Shown: piece after piece, positions 31,649 through 41,234 of the stretch
How positions within the stretch are numbered: position 1 is the first letter of the stretch
How the letters are laid out: every line of letters starts with the position of its first letter
NCBI GenBank assembly: GCA_001874305.1
Contig: MPCU01000009.1
Span: 62,001 to 126,000 of the forward strand
Reading direction: 5' to 3'
Length of the DNA stretch: 64,000 nt
Origin: Bacteriovorax sp. MedPE-SWde
GTDB taxonomy: Bacteria; Bdellovibrionota; Bacteriovoracia; Bacteriovoracales; Bacteriovoracaceae
Translations under genes and position numbers: made by a program
Notes under the pieces: generated by a model
Databases searched by the model: none
Seen by the model: only the letters and a program-made list of their open reading frames with translations
Told to the model about the DNA's origin: nothing

Positions 31649-32614
31649 TTAATATCTGTACATTATTCCGGCTACATATGCGAAAGTAACTTCACTTGAT
31701 ACAGAGAAATCCTCCTGACTCCAAGAGGCGGGTATATCTGCTGGGGCACTGGCGGATAATGTGTAGGGAAGGTTAAAGTTAATGGCCGGACCATGTATAA
31801 AGTCGATATATCTATTTCCCGCAAACCCTCTATGGATGAAGAGGGTTGAGAGACTTCCCGAAATGGATAGACCAGTGAATGTTCTCTCCTCTTCTTCGTC
31901 ATTAACGATATCCTGCATCTGTACAAATGTTCTGTGATAATTAAAGCCAAGTTGAAATGATGAATCAATTTCAAAAGTTTCTCTACGGTAGAAAGTATAG
32001 TTTATGACTGGTCCAGCACTAAAGCTAGCATGTGTCTCTGTAGAGAAATTTCTATCGGTAAATTGAAATTCATTACGACCAGTTTTCGCACCGATGTGAA
32101 AGCCGTAGTAGAAGCGGTTTTGAAGATCAAACTTAGGTCTTCTTAAGAACTTCATTTCCATTGAAGCAGAGTTATTGATTTGTTCTCTCTCTCTTGGCCT
32201 ATTGTAGCCGTAGGAAGATGAGATACCTTGTCCGTAGTTAATGTTCATAAGGGCTTTCTTGGCCCTGCTGTGGGTAAATGGATAGTTCTCAGGGAGAGGC
32301 TCATCGATGATATAGTCAGTAGGATCAGTATTCATTGTTATATTTTCATCTAATTCATCGAGATCATTATGAATGAGTTTTACATAAGACTTTAGAACGT
32401 AGCCGTCCATGCCGTCTTTGGTAATTGTTTTGTAGTAAACATCATTATCAATTGAGTTGTCGTTTATAAAAATGACTGAGCCTTTTCTTACTGACATGAG
32501 AGTTGTCGATGACTCATTTTTTTTATAGAGAATAGGTGCTTCTAATACTTTTATCACGCCATTTATTGCAAAAGTATTTAACGAAAAAAGAATTGGTATT
32601 AAAAACTTATTCAT
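31649..32614 (-). CDS. SH3-like domain plus outer-membrane beta-barrel-like protein
   Basis: N-terminal 'VIKVLEAPILYKKNESSTTLMSVRKGSVIFI...DGMDGYVLKSYVKLI' bacterial SH3-like; alternating hydrophobic strands and terminal aromatic 'GIMYRY'. Confidence 0.6.
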   Translation of the reverse strand: MNKFLIPILFSLNTFAINGVIKVLEAPILYKKNESSTTLMSVRKGSVIFINDNSIDNDVYYKTITKDGMDGYVLKSYVKLIHNDLDELDENITMNTDPTDYIIDEPLPENYPFTHSRAKKALMNINYGQGISSSYGYNRPREREQINNSASMEMKFLRRPKFDLQNRFYYGFHIGAKTGRNEFQFTDRNFSTETHASFSAGPVINYTFYRRETFEIDSSFQLGFNYHRTFVQMQDIVNDEEEERTFTGLSISGSLSTLFIHRGFAGNRYIDFIHGPAINFNLPYTLSASAPADIPASWSQEDFSVSSEVTFAYVAGIMYRY

Positions 32615-33555
32615 AGGTTTATCTCGAATTGTTTACCGATTTTGAAAATAAAACTTCGGTGATACTTGTCCGTATTAGTAATTCCATTTGTATTTAATAG
32701 AGCATTATTTGGAAAAATTAATCTTTCCTGAGCAAGCTCTAGAGAAATTAAATTATCTTTCCATTTTATAATTGGACCAATTGAAAAACGATTTTCTTGT
32801 AGAGAAATACTTTGATCAAAGACTACGGCTTGACCATAAATTGTTTTTTCTGCCTGCGCGAAAAAACCAATTTCTGTTTTTTCATTATAGCGCCAAAAAT
32901 GAGATACTTTTAGACCTAAATTAGCAAATGACCATTTGAGACTTTGACCCGTAACTTGGTTTAAACTTATAACTCCCATCATAGGAATAAGCATATTATT
33001 CTTAAGACCAAATTCAGAAGTTATTCCCATTGATGAGAGAGTCTCTTTTTCAGGAAATATGTCATAAGTATGGTTTCCTCTTGATACAAGGAGGTTTAGT
33101 AATAATTGCTGATCGTTATCAATAGACTTGTAATTGACAATGTCTCTAACGAAACTAACCTTCTTCGGTGTTAAAGAAACTTTGTTATCAAGCTTTTTTA
33201 GGTCACGTGAGTAACATATAAATACCGCTTTTCCTTCTTTGTTAAACAAGAATGAAAAAGGACTTCCAATAGATACTTCCTCGGCCTTTAAAACTCTGGC
33301 GCTTGCCGTCTTATAATTCTTTTTCCCGTCAAGAGTTTGAATAAGTGAGTTCTTTTTTAGAACAGCAGTAAACTTTTGTGTCGCGAAACTATTCTTAGTG
33401 TATTTGAATCTTTTTGGTGGGATTTTATAATCTTTTAAGACCCCAGTGTTATTTTTGTTACTAAGCTTATTAAGTAATGACGTTTGCTCTAAAGAGAGAT
33501 CATCTGCACTCGCAATAAAAGAGAAAAGTATTATGAAAATTATTCTTTGATACAT
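32611..33555 (-). CDS. hypothetical secreted/outer-membrane protein
   Basis: Signal peptide; strand-rich C-terminal half; ATGA overlap with the downstream gene. Confidence 0.55.
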   Translation of the reverse strand: MYQRIIFIILFSFIASADDLSLEQTSLLNKLSNKNNTGVLKDYKIPPKRFKYTKNSFATQKFTAVLKKNSLIQTLDGKKNYKTASARVLKAEEVSIGSPFSFLFNKEGKAVFICYSRDLKKLDNKVSLTPKKVSFVRDIVNYKSIDNDQQLLLNLLVSRGNHTYDIFPEKETLSSMGITSEFGLKNNMLIPMMGVISLNQVTGQSLKWSFANLGLKVSHFWRYNEKTEIGFFAQAEKTIYGQAVVFDQSISLQENRFSIGPIIKWKDNLISLELAQERLIFPNNALLNTNGITNTDKYHRSFIFKIGKQFEINL

Positions 33556-33956
33556 CTTAACGCCTCTTTAAAAGCTTGAAAGTTGTTGGCATGGCCAAAG
33601 TCTTTTTCTGATAAATCATCAGAGTTACACCATCTAAAAGATTGATGTTCTTCCTCACTTATAGTGACTCTGGTGTCATCTACTTCAGCATAATAAACTC
33701 TTTCTTCGACATCTCTGTCCCATCTATCGTGAAACTTAAAAACCATATCAATAAGGTGAACTTCACCTTTTAAGCCAGTTTCTTCTTCAAGTTCTCTTGA
33801 TGCTGCATCTTCCCAAGATTCATCACCATCAACTGACCCTGTTACATTCTGCCAATATTCACCGCGATCTTTCTTCGTTTGAAGTAGGAGAGTGTTAATA
33901 TTGTTATTTGTGCGATGCAGGATTATGACCTGGACTTTCTTGTGTAGCTCATTCAT
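33540..33956 (-). CDS. NUDIX hydrolase (NudB-like)
   Basis: Nudix box 'GSVDGDESWEDAASRELEEETGL'. Confidence 0.9.
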   Translation of the reverse strand: MNELHKKVQVIILHRTNNNINTLLLQTKKDRGEYWQNVTGSVDGDESWEDAASRELEEETGLKGEVHLIDMVFKFHDRWDRDVEERVYYAEVDDTRVTISEEEHQSFRWCNSDDLSEKDFGHANNFQAFKEALRCIKE

Positions 33957-34087
33957 GAGCTAATTTTAACAAATTGCAGCTATTCTTCGGGCCTGCGGCA
34001 TCTTTTTCTTTAAATAAGTCTTACATTTGGCCTTTGATGCGTAGCGAATTTTTGATAGATTTAGTAAGTTTTGGTATGTTGTGCGCT

Positions 34088-34747
34088 ATGGATTTTCTAC
34101 CAATAATAAAAACACTATCACTTGCCCTTCCAGGCTTCCTTTTGGCAATTGTTTGTCATGAGGCGGGACATGCTTTAATGGCCCTAAGGTATGGAGATGA
34201 CACGGCAAAACTACAGGGAAGATTATCCCTAAACCCAGCAGTTCACTACGATCTAGTTGGAACGGTTATTTTCCCAATGATTGGTATCATGCTAGGTGGT
34301 GTGCCATTTGGTTGGGCGAAGCCAGTTCCTGTTGATCCAAGAAGATTTAAGAATATGAAATCTGGAATGTTCTGGGTTAGTTTTGCAGGCCCATTGGCCA
34401 ATATTCTACTAATGATTTTATCAGCGTTTCTTTACGCTTTTATCTATACACAAGTACCTGCAACATTTGGCCTAAAGGGACAATTCTTAGGAATGCTTGA
34501 ATACTCAGTGTTCATAAATATCCTTCTTGCAGTATTTAACTTGATTCCTTTTCCACCACTTGATGGTTCAAAAATGGTTTCAACATTCTTAGATTATGAA
34601 GCAGCAAGAAAATATGAAGAACTCCAAAGATACAGTTTTATATTCATTCTGATTCTTTGGTTTACTCCAATATTTAGTTACATGATAAGACCGGCAACGA
34701 TGATGGGTTACTCGCTCATTAATTTCTTTGCTGGAATTTTAGGGTAG
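34088..34747 (+). CDS. site-2 protease family (M50) membrane metalloprotease
   Basis: 'VCHEAGHAL' HExxH; 'NLIPFPPLDGSKM' NPDG-like motif. Start chosen internal to ORF 33974..34747. Confidence 0.85.
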   Translation: MDFLPIIKTLSLALPGFLLAIVCHEAGHALMALRYGDDTAKLQGRLSLNPAVHYDLVGTVIFPMIGIMLGGVPFGWAKPVPVDPRRFKNMKSGMFWVSFAGPLANILLMILSAFLYAFIYTQVPATFGLKGQFLGMLEYSVFINILLAVFNLIPFPPLDGSKMVSTFLDYEAARKYEELQRYSFIFILILWFTPIFSYMIRPATMMGYSLINFFAGILG

Positions 34748-34758
34748 GGAACACACAC

Positions 34759-35727
34759 ATGTTAGACACAACAATTAAGGTCAAGACAGACTACTTCGAT
34801 GGTCCGCTCGCCCTTCTACTGATGCTTATTCAAAAAGAGCAAATGTCAGTTAAAGAGCTAGACTTGACTAAAATTACACAACAGTACCTTGATTACCTCG
34901 CTAATATGAAAGAGTTAAACTTTGATATTGCAGGTGACTATCTCTACTTAGCAGCGACGTTAGTTCTACTTAAATCTAAGAACTGTGTAACTGAAGGCGA
35001 GAGTGATACTCTTCAGTCTGAGCTTAACGGATCAGCGGCCCTAAATATCACGTGCCATGCAGAGCTTGTGAGACGCCTTGAAGAGCTTCAGCACTTTCAG
35101 AGAATGGGACAAAAGCTTCTTGGACTTCCTCAAAAAGGTAAAGATATTTTTGTTAAACCTAAGATCAACAGAAAAGAAATTGTTAACTCTATTCTAACTC
35201 CAATGGACTTAGAGAAGTTAACTCTTACAATGGTTGATTTCATATTCAGACAAAATAGAAAATATACAGTTGTAAAAAGAGACAGACTTTCAATTGTTGA
35301 AAAGCTTGAGTTCTTAAAGAGCTATCTTGAAGTTGGACAAAAAACTAACCTAGAAGAGCTTCTATTAAAAGATGATACGAAGAAAACAGAAGGACCAGAT
35401 GTTGACTCTGGCTATACTTCTGAAAGTAAAATTACAGCTTCGGAAGCAGATGAAAATGAAGTAGAAGAGGATGAAGAATCTCACTCTACAGATAACGTTG
35501 TTATTACATTCATCTCTCTATTAGAGCTTGCTAGATTAAATAGAATTAAGATTTTCCAAAATGAGAGTATGGGAAATATATATGTAGATGTTGTTAAGTC
35601 ACTTGATGACTTCGATATTACTCAGGCCGATGGTTTTGAAGAGGAATCAGATGGCGCACCTAAGATTAATCCAGAAGATTTAGCCGCAACTGCAGTAGAC
35701 ACACCTGCCGCAGCGACTTTACAGTGA
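34759..35727 (+). CDS. scpA: segregation and condensation protein A
   Basis: 'FDGPLALLLMLIQKEQMSVKELDLTKITQQYLDYL'; upstream of scpB. Confidence 0.9.
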   Translation: MLDTTIKVKTDYFDGPLALLLMLIQKEQMSVKELDLTKITQQYLDYLANMKELNFDIAGDYLYLAATLVLLKSKNCVTEGESDTLQSELNGSAALNITCHAELVRRLEELQHFQRMGQKLLGLPQKGKDIFVKPKINRKEIVNSILTPMDLEKLTLTMVDFIFRQNRKYTVVKRDRLSIVEKLEFLKSYLEVGQKTNLEELLLKDDTKKTEGPDVDSGYTSESKITASEADENEVEEDEESHSTDNVVITFISLLELARLNRIKIFQNESMGNIYVDVVKSLDDFDITQADGFEEESDGAPKINPEDLAATAVDTPAAATLQ

Positions 35728-35737
35728 GACATAAGTA

Positions 35738-37363
35738 ATGGACGAGACACAAAACACACACAACGAAGAAATGAACATCGAAATTAATCAAGAAGTTATT
35801 GAGAAGCTTCTTGATACAAATGACGAAGTCCAAGATGAACTTGAAGCTGCTGAAATGGAGGAGCTAGAGGAAGAGCTAGTTCTCTATCCTGAAGAGTCTG
35901 ATCTTGAGTATCCAGATGAAGTTTTAAAGCTTGAATTGGATTACATGGATAATAGTCTTCAAGAAGACAAGCTTTGGAAGGCCAGAACTGGGCTGAATGA
36001 AGAAACTATTTGTGGAGCAATTGAAACAATTGTTTTCATGAGTGATAAGCCAGTACCTCTCTTAAAAATTAAAACATTAATAGATGAAGATATGCCTCTT
36101 CGTGTACTTCACGAAGCTGTAGCAAGACTTCAAAAAGAATATGAAGTTGCACACCATGGGATTAGACTTCAAGAAGTTGCCCAAGGTTACCAATTTAGAA
36201 CAAAAGCAACTTACTCTAAGTACGTTCAAGACCTTCTAAAGGTTAATGAACTTGTCCTTTCTCCAACAGCTCTAGAAGTACTAGCTATTATTGCTTATAA
36301 GCAGCCGGTATCAAAAGTAGAAGTTGAGAAGATTAGAGGTGTTGATAGCTCTCATATTGTTAGAGGGTTAATGGATAAGAGACTTGTTAAAGTTGCAGGA
36401 CGTTCAGAAGAAGTTGGTAAGCCAGTTCTTTACGGAACGACTACTGAGTTCTTAGAAGTTTTCAATCTTGCAAATACTGATCAACTTCCTCCTGAGCATG
36501 AACTAGAAGAAATTGCTACACAGGGTGTAGGTAAAATCGAAGATATTAGAACACTTGTAAATGCAGACCTTCAAGATCGTTTCGGAAAAGATGAAATGGG
36601 TGAACTTGAAGACTTATCTATGTCTATTAAGCAAATTGATGCTGAAACACCATTTACTAAATCTCTAAAAGTTGAAGAAAAGAAGAGAACTAAAGGTGCT
36701 GAAGCACAGGAAATCAAAACGGCATTTGACCTGCTTGAAGAACACTTAGATAAGACTCTTGTCGCCAAAGCAAATATGGACTCATTTGAGTCTGAAGTTT
36801 TCACAGCGATAAATTCACCAAGTATTATTTCTGATCTAACTGAAGGGCCATTTAATATCCCTGAAGATATGGAAGAGGAAGAAGAGTTCGAAATGATTGA
36901 TCTTGATACAGGTGAAGTTATTAAAGATGAAGATATGGATGATATGATCATGATCGACATCGAACTTGAAGATGAAGAAGGTGATATCGAGCTTGAACTT
37001 TTCTCTGATGATTCTAGTGAAGAGGAATCTGAGTTAACTCCTGAGCAGTTAATTGCAGCGCAATTTGCTGAAGAAGAAGTTGAAGAAAAAACTGAAGAAA
37101 AAGAAGATGATGTAGAAGTCATTAATATTCTAGGGGATGGTGAAGATGAGGCCAAGAACCTAGCTGCAGCACTAGATGATGCTTTCGCAAAACTACTTGG
37201 AGATGGAGAGTCTTTACTAGAAGATTCACCTCTTGATGCTAGTGGGATTGAAGGAAATCTTGAAGAGCAGACTGACAGAATCGTAGAGGAAGCAAAAGAC
37301 CTCGATTTAGATCTAAGCTTCATGAATAACAATGACTTAGATACTTCAGAAGATAATATTTAG
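35738..37363 (+). CDS. scpB: segregation and condensation protein B with long acidic C-terminal extension
   Basis: 'ICGAIETIVFMSDKPVPLLKIKTLI', 'ALEVLAIIAYKQPVSKVEVEKIRGVDSSHIVRGLMDKRLVKVAGRSEEVGKPVLYGTT'; D/E-rich tail. Confidence 0.92.
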   Translation: MDETQNTHNEEMNIEINQEVIEKLLDTNDEVQDELEAAEMEELEEELVLYPEESDLEYPDEVLKLELDYMDNSLQEDKLWKARTGLNEETICGAIETIVFMSDKPVPLLKIKTLIDEDMPLRVLHEAVARLQKEYEVAHHGIRLQEVAQGYQFRTKATYSKYVQDLLKVNELVLSPTALEVLAIIAYKQPVSKVEVEKIRGVDSSHIVRGLMDKRLVKVAGRSEEVGKPVLYGTTTEFLEVFNLANTDQLPPEHELEEIATQGVGKIEDIRTLVNADLQDRFGKDEMGELEDLSMSIKQIDAETPFTKSLKVEEKKRTKGAEAQEIKTAFDLLEEHLDKTLVAKANMDSFESEVFTAINSPSIISDLTEGPFNIPEDMEEEEEFEMIDLDTGEVIKDEDMDDMIMIDIELEDEEGDIELELFSDDSSEEESELTPEQLIAAQFAEEEVEEKTEEKEDDVEVINILGDGEDEAKNLAAALDDAFAKLLGDGESLLEDSPLDASGIEGNLEEQTDRIVEEAKDLDLDLSFMNNNDLDTSEDNI

Positions 37364-37388
37364 TTATAATAAAAAATTCAAACGCCTT

Positions 37389-37575
37389 GCATAAGCCCCT
37401 TCGCTAGTATAAGTTGACGGGGCTTTGCTATATCTAGAAAGCCGACATTTATAAGCGACGGAAGCCGCCCATGCATTGAAGTCACTGTGGTGACACAAAT
37501 GCACAACGGTAAAGCTCCGACGTCATAACTCTCTCGCGTGATGACGCGGGCATCGAAACAGCCGAGAAGGCAGAT
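37389..37575 (+). ncRNA. putative structured RNA/leader between scpB and rluB (class unknown)
   Basis: No ORF; 37441-37570 is about 54% GC by hand count in an AT-rich region; nested stems (455-462/516-523, 464-467/507-510, 472-477/498-503, 481-485/490-494, prefix 37-) plus hairpins 37389-37428 and 37533-37550. Confidence 0.5.
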
Positions 37576-37583
37576 TGGAGATC

Positions 37584-38615
37584 ATGATGAAAAGTATCAG
37601 ATTACAAAAATTTATTGCAGATTGTGGAATTACCTCAAGAAGAAAAGCTGAAGACCTTATCGTTCAGGGTAGAGTAACTATCAACGGAGATGTGGTAAGA
37701 GAGCTAGGAACTAGAGTTCATCCAGAAAATGATGCAATTATAGTTGATGGAAAAGTTGCAGACTTAGGTGCAATCGAAAAGATCTATCTTCTAATGAATA
37801 AGCCTCGTGGAATAATGACTACAGTATCAGATCCAGAAGGACGTAAGACAGTAATGGACTTATGTATGGAAATCAGTGAGAGAATCTACCCAATTGGTAG
37901 ACTTGATTACCTTTCTGAAGGTCTACTACTCATGACTAACGATGGTGATGTGGCGAATATGATTATTCACCCAAGTTCAGATATCGTTAAAGTTTACGAA
38001 GTTAAAGTATTTGGAGCGGTAAACGACTTCCTATTAAATAAGCTTAGAGCTGGTGTACATGTTGATGGTGTTCACTTACAACCAAAGTCTGTAAGAGTTA
38101 TTAAGCAACTTAAAACAAAGACATGGCTTGAGTTTAGAATTACTGAAGGTAAGAACAGAGAAATCCGTAAGATTTGTGAATCTGCTGGGCTTACTGTTGA
38201 TAAACTGAAAAGACTTGCTATTGGTGGACTTACTGTTGAAGGTGTTGCTCCAGGTAAGATTAGAACAATGTCTAAGAAGAACCTACTAGAAGCTATTGGA
38301 ATTGATAGTGATGGTAATAAATCTAAAGATGCTGTTGAGTATATGTCTGTTAAGAAATCTGTTTCTTTAAAGAAGAAGGGGCCACAGGCCTGTACAGCTG
38401 CAGATGATAAAGCGTTTACAAAATTTAGAAGAGAGACTTACTTCGAATCTCTAGAGAAAATCAAGGAAACGAAGGCCGCTGCTGCTAAGAAAGAGAGAAA
38501 AGAATCTTACGAAGCTAGAGAAGCTGCTCACCAAAAGCGTCAAGACAAGAAGAAGAAACGTATTGCAAAAAAAGCGCATGATAAAAGACATACACATGCT
38601 GAATTCGCAAAATAA
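37584..38615 (+). CDS. rluB: 23S rRNA pseudouridine synthase (RluB/RsuA family) with basic C-terminal tail
   Basis: S4 domain 'IRLQKFIADCGITSRRKAEDLIVQGRVTING', 'YPIGRLDYLSEGLLLMTNDGD', 'EGKNREIRKICE'. Confidence 0.9.
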   Translation: MMKSIRLQKFIADCGITSRRKAEDLIVQGRVTINGDVVRELGTRVHPENDAIIVDGKVADLGAIEKIYLLMNKPRGIMTTVSDPEGRKTVMDLCMEISERIYPIGRLDYLSEGLLLMTNDGDVANMIIHPSSDIVKVYEVKVFGAVNDFLLNKLRAGVHVDGVHLQPKSVRVIKQLKTKTWLEFRITEGKNREIRKICESAGLTVDKLKRLAIGGLTVEGVAPGKIRTMSKKNLLEAIGIDSDGNKSKDAVEYMSVKKSVSLKKKGPQACTAADDKAFTKFRRETYFESLEKIKETKAAAAKKERKESYEAREAAHQKRQDKKKKRIAKKAHDKRHTHAEFAK

Positions 38616-38621
38616 GAAATG

Positions 38622-38645
38622 GCCCACTTCAAGTGGGCTTTTTTT
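38622..38645 (+). terminator. Rho-independent terminator of rluB
   Basis: GCCCACTT-CA-AGTGGGC followed by TTTTTTT. Confidence 0.9.
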
Positions 38646-38693
38646 ATACCAATTTTCGTGTAAAATATCTTTGTTTGGTACAGGGATAGTTAA

Positions 38694-40058
38694 ATGCAAA
38701 AGAATTCTACAGATCTAGAAAATTCAGACTATAAGAGAGCGTATTACCTTTTTAATATTGCGATCCTTGCTCTTGTCACGATATCTCAATTAACACTATA
38801 TCTTGAGCTTCAAAGTTTAGGAGACTCCACTTCGATTATTAACTTAAGTGGAAAGCAGAGAATGCTTTCTCAAAAAATCGTTAAGCAGGTCTATTACTTT
38901 AGAGAGAATGAATCTTCTGAGAATGAGATAATATTGAGACAGTCCCTTGTCGACTTCGCTAATAATCATGACGTCTTAATGAGTAGAGATGGGCGCTTTG
39001 GAATAAGCGGTTCAAATAATAGAGTTATCACAGAGAAACTAAAATTACTTTCAGCATATATAGATAGGTTTCAAAGTTCTGCACGATGTATTCTTGGAGA
39101 CTCGGATCAATGTGAACTCGACATGGAAACTTATCTACTTGATCTTAAAAGAAATGAAGTTCTTTATTTGAGCCTAATTGATAATATTGTTTTCTCTTTC
39201 GAGCAATCAATTCGTGGTGAAATAAGAAATGTGAAGCTCGTTATGCTATTTTGCTTCTTTCTATTCAGTATCTTTATCATTGTTTCAGGGAAATTTGTTT
39301 TTACTCCAATCTACGAGAGAATAATAGCTAAGTATAAAGATATATCAAAGAAGAAAGAAGACTCTTTAAAGAAGTTTCACGAGGCCGAGCTCTCAACATT
39401 AACAGCAACAGTCTCTCATGAGATTAAAAGAAATATATTAGAGTTAAAGGAAAATTTAGATGGGCTCAAGTCAAACGATCCTGAAGTCATAGATGGAGCG
39501 TATGACAAAATTAATAACATAGCTTCAGAAGTTAATAGCATCTCTGTGGCCATGGAAAGAGCAACTAATAAGCAGCTTGTTTCTAATGTGGAGATTTTTA
39601 ACCTGCAAGAGGCCATGTCTGATATTTTTGAAATGATTGGTGAAACAATCTACGAGAAAGAAATTAGATTTGATATTGAAAGTGTTGATGACACTCTTTT
39701 TGCAAGGGGTGAAAAGGCGCAGGTCTCGCAAGTTGTAATTAATTTTATAACAAGTGCTATTATAAGAATGAAGGATATGTCTACGAAGTGGATTAAACTA
39801 TCTGCAACAAGAGAAGGGACTTCATGTGTAATTACAATCATGGACGCTTCTTATGGTCTTGATATGAAAAGTGAAGAAATGTATAGCCCTTCGCTTGTTT
39901 CAGATGCAATCATGACAGAAGAGGGATTCAACTTGTGGATCTCCTCGAAAATTTTAGAAAAACAAAATGGAACCTTAGATTATGATTTCTCTGAAACACA
40001 TACAAGTTTTAGAATTAAGCTCCCTCTTCCTGGATCTGAATACAATATTCAAATTTAA
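38694..40058 (+). CDS. membrane sensor with PilJ/NarX-like N-terminal domain and degenerate histidine-kinase core
   Basis: 'LSGKQRMLSQKIVKQVYYF' PilJ-type motif; 'TVSHEIKRNILELKENL' H-box; HATPase motifs degenerate. Confidence 0.75.
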   Translation: MQKNSTDLENSDYKRAYYLFNIAILALVTISQLTLYLELQSLGDSTSIINLSGKQRMLSQKIVKQVYYFRENESSENEIILRQSLVDFANNHDVLMSRDGRFGISGSNNRVITEKLKLLSAYIDRFQSSARCILGDSDQCELDMETYLLDLKRNEVLYLSLIDNIVFSFEQSIRGEIRNVKLVMLFCFFLFSIFIIVSGKFVFTPIYERIIAKYKDISKKKEDSLKKFHEAELSTLTATVSHEIKRNILELKENLDGLKSNDPEVIDGAYDKINNIASEVNSISVAMERATNKQLVSNVEIFNLQEAMSDIFEMIGETIYEKEIRFDIESVDDTLFARGEKAQVSQVVINFITSAIIRMKDMSTKWIKLSATREGTSCVITIMDASYGLDMKSEEMYSPSLVSDAIMTEEGFNLWISSKILEKQNGTLDYDFSETHTSFRIKLPLPGSEYNIQI

Positions 40059-40151
40059 GTTATAGATATTACAGTGATTAGTGAGATTTTCTTTATCTCT
40101 TTAGAGTAAATACCGATAGGTATACTAGGATATTCTAGATAGAGAGAAATT

Positions 40152-41234
40152 ATGAAATTATTAAGTCTTAGTATTGTTATGCTTTTTACGTCACTGTCGT
40201 TCGCCATGAGTGAAGGAAGGCCAGGCCCTCATAGAGAAGCTACTAAAGGTCTTGTTAATGAAGTCGTAAGTACTTATTCTAAGAATTTTCAAAAAAGTAT
40301 CAAAGCCTATAATAGTAGAAGGAGTCATATTGGTGCTCTTTCTAAAGCTATAAAGAACGATAGAAAGAGAAAGCAATTTCTATCCTATACGTCACAACAC
40401 GGAATTAAAGTCTTTCCTAAAATTATTTATAAAGATGGAGCTGCTAAGATAAAGCTTGGTAAGAACCTCATAAAGTTCTCAGTGGGAACTCTCTTTGATC
40501 GCTATATTTTAGTCAATGGTATTCGTGTACCACTAGATAATGGTGATTTCTATAAGCAGTTAGATTCTTTAAAGAAGAACCTAGGAGCTAAGAAGAAATT
40601 CTCTATGTTTGATCTCTTTATTGGAGAAGCTGTAGCAGCTTATGACAAGAGATTTGAAAATACCCTGTTTGGAACAATTATTATTTTAAATGAAACCTTT
40701 GAAGAGAATTCATGGTGCTACTTTTGTGAAGATGAATATCATGAAGCAACAAAGAAGAACTTTGAAAAGGTCATGGCCGACATCTCTACGAGGGCCAATA
40801 ACTGTAAATCTGGTGAAGATGAAGGTGATTATTTTGGATACCAACTAGAAGAGCTAGGGACTTACGCAAGTGCTGGTTATGATCTAAGAGAGAAATTAAA
40901 TTCATATTTTAAATCTTATACTGATGAAAATCTTAATTGTGAGTCAATGGTTAATAATCTTTATAAAGAAGAGATAAAAGGATTAAAAGGTAAGATTGGT
41001 TTCTATTCAGATTCAATATCAATTCGAAATAAAAGAGAAAGCAATAAGCAAGCATATCAAAACTATATTAAGAATAAATGTACTCCATATGTAGAATTAA
41101 GAAACTGTTTAATAGATAAGAGTTATGCAGCTAAAGGCATTTATAATAAAGAAAGAAAGTCTGATGGTAAGAAGAGTATTAGAAGTTCAGACTCATTAAA
41201 TAAAGAATACAGACCAAGCTCTACTACTCGATAG
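40152..41234 (+). CDS. hypothetical secreted protein
   Basis: Signal peptide 'MKLLSLSIVMLFTSLSFAMSEG'. Confidence 0.6.
   Translation: MKLLSLSIVMLFTSLSFAMSEGRPGPHREATKGLVNEVVSTYSKNFQKSIKAYNSRRSHIGALSKAIKNDRKRKQFLSYTSQHGIKVFPKIIYKDGAAKIKLGKNLIKFSVGTLFDRYILVNGIRVPLDNGDFYKQLDSLKKNLGAKKKFSMFDLFIGEAVAAYDKRFENTLFGTIIILNETFEENSWCYFCEDEYHEATKKNFEKVMADISTRANNCKSGEDEGDYFGYQLEELGTYASAGYDLREKLNSYFKSYTDENLNCESMVNNLYKEEIKGLKGKIGFYSDSISIRNKRESNKQAYQNYIKNKCTPYVELRNCLIDKSYAAKGIYNKERKSDGKKSIRSSDSLNKEYRPSSTTR

Noticed and set aside
36571-37332. 253-aa Ser-rich ORF antisense to scpB
   Set aside because: Mirror artefact of the D/E-rich scpB tail (GAA/GAT codons read as TTC/ATC/TCT/TCA); no SD or domain support.
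37533-37575. Hammerhead ribozyme-like string (TGATGA...CGAAAC)
   Set aside because: The invariant CUGAUGA is GUGAUGA here (C3 to G) and the segment pairs better as CUCGCGU-GAUG-ACGCGGG; no matching stem I/III with a cleavage triplet was found.
37558-37575. B12-box-like AGCCGAGAAGGCAG, suggestive of a cobalamin riboswitch
   Set aside because: Only loosely similar to the AGCC(A/C)GGAGACCTGCC consensus; other conserved cobalamin elements are missing and downstream rluB is not a B12 gene.
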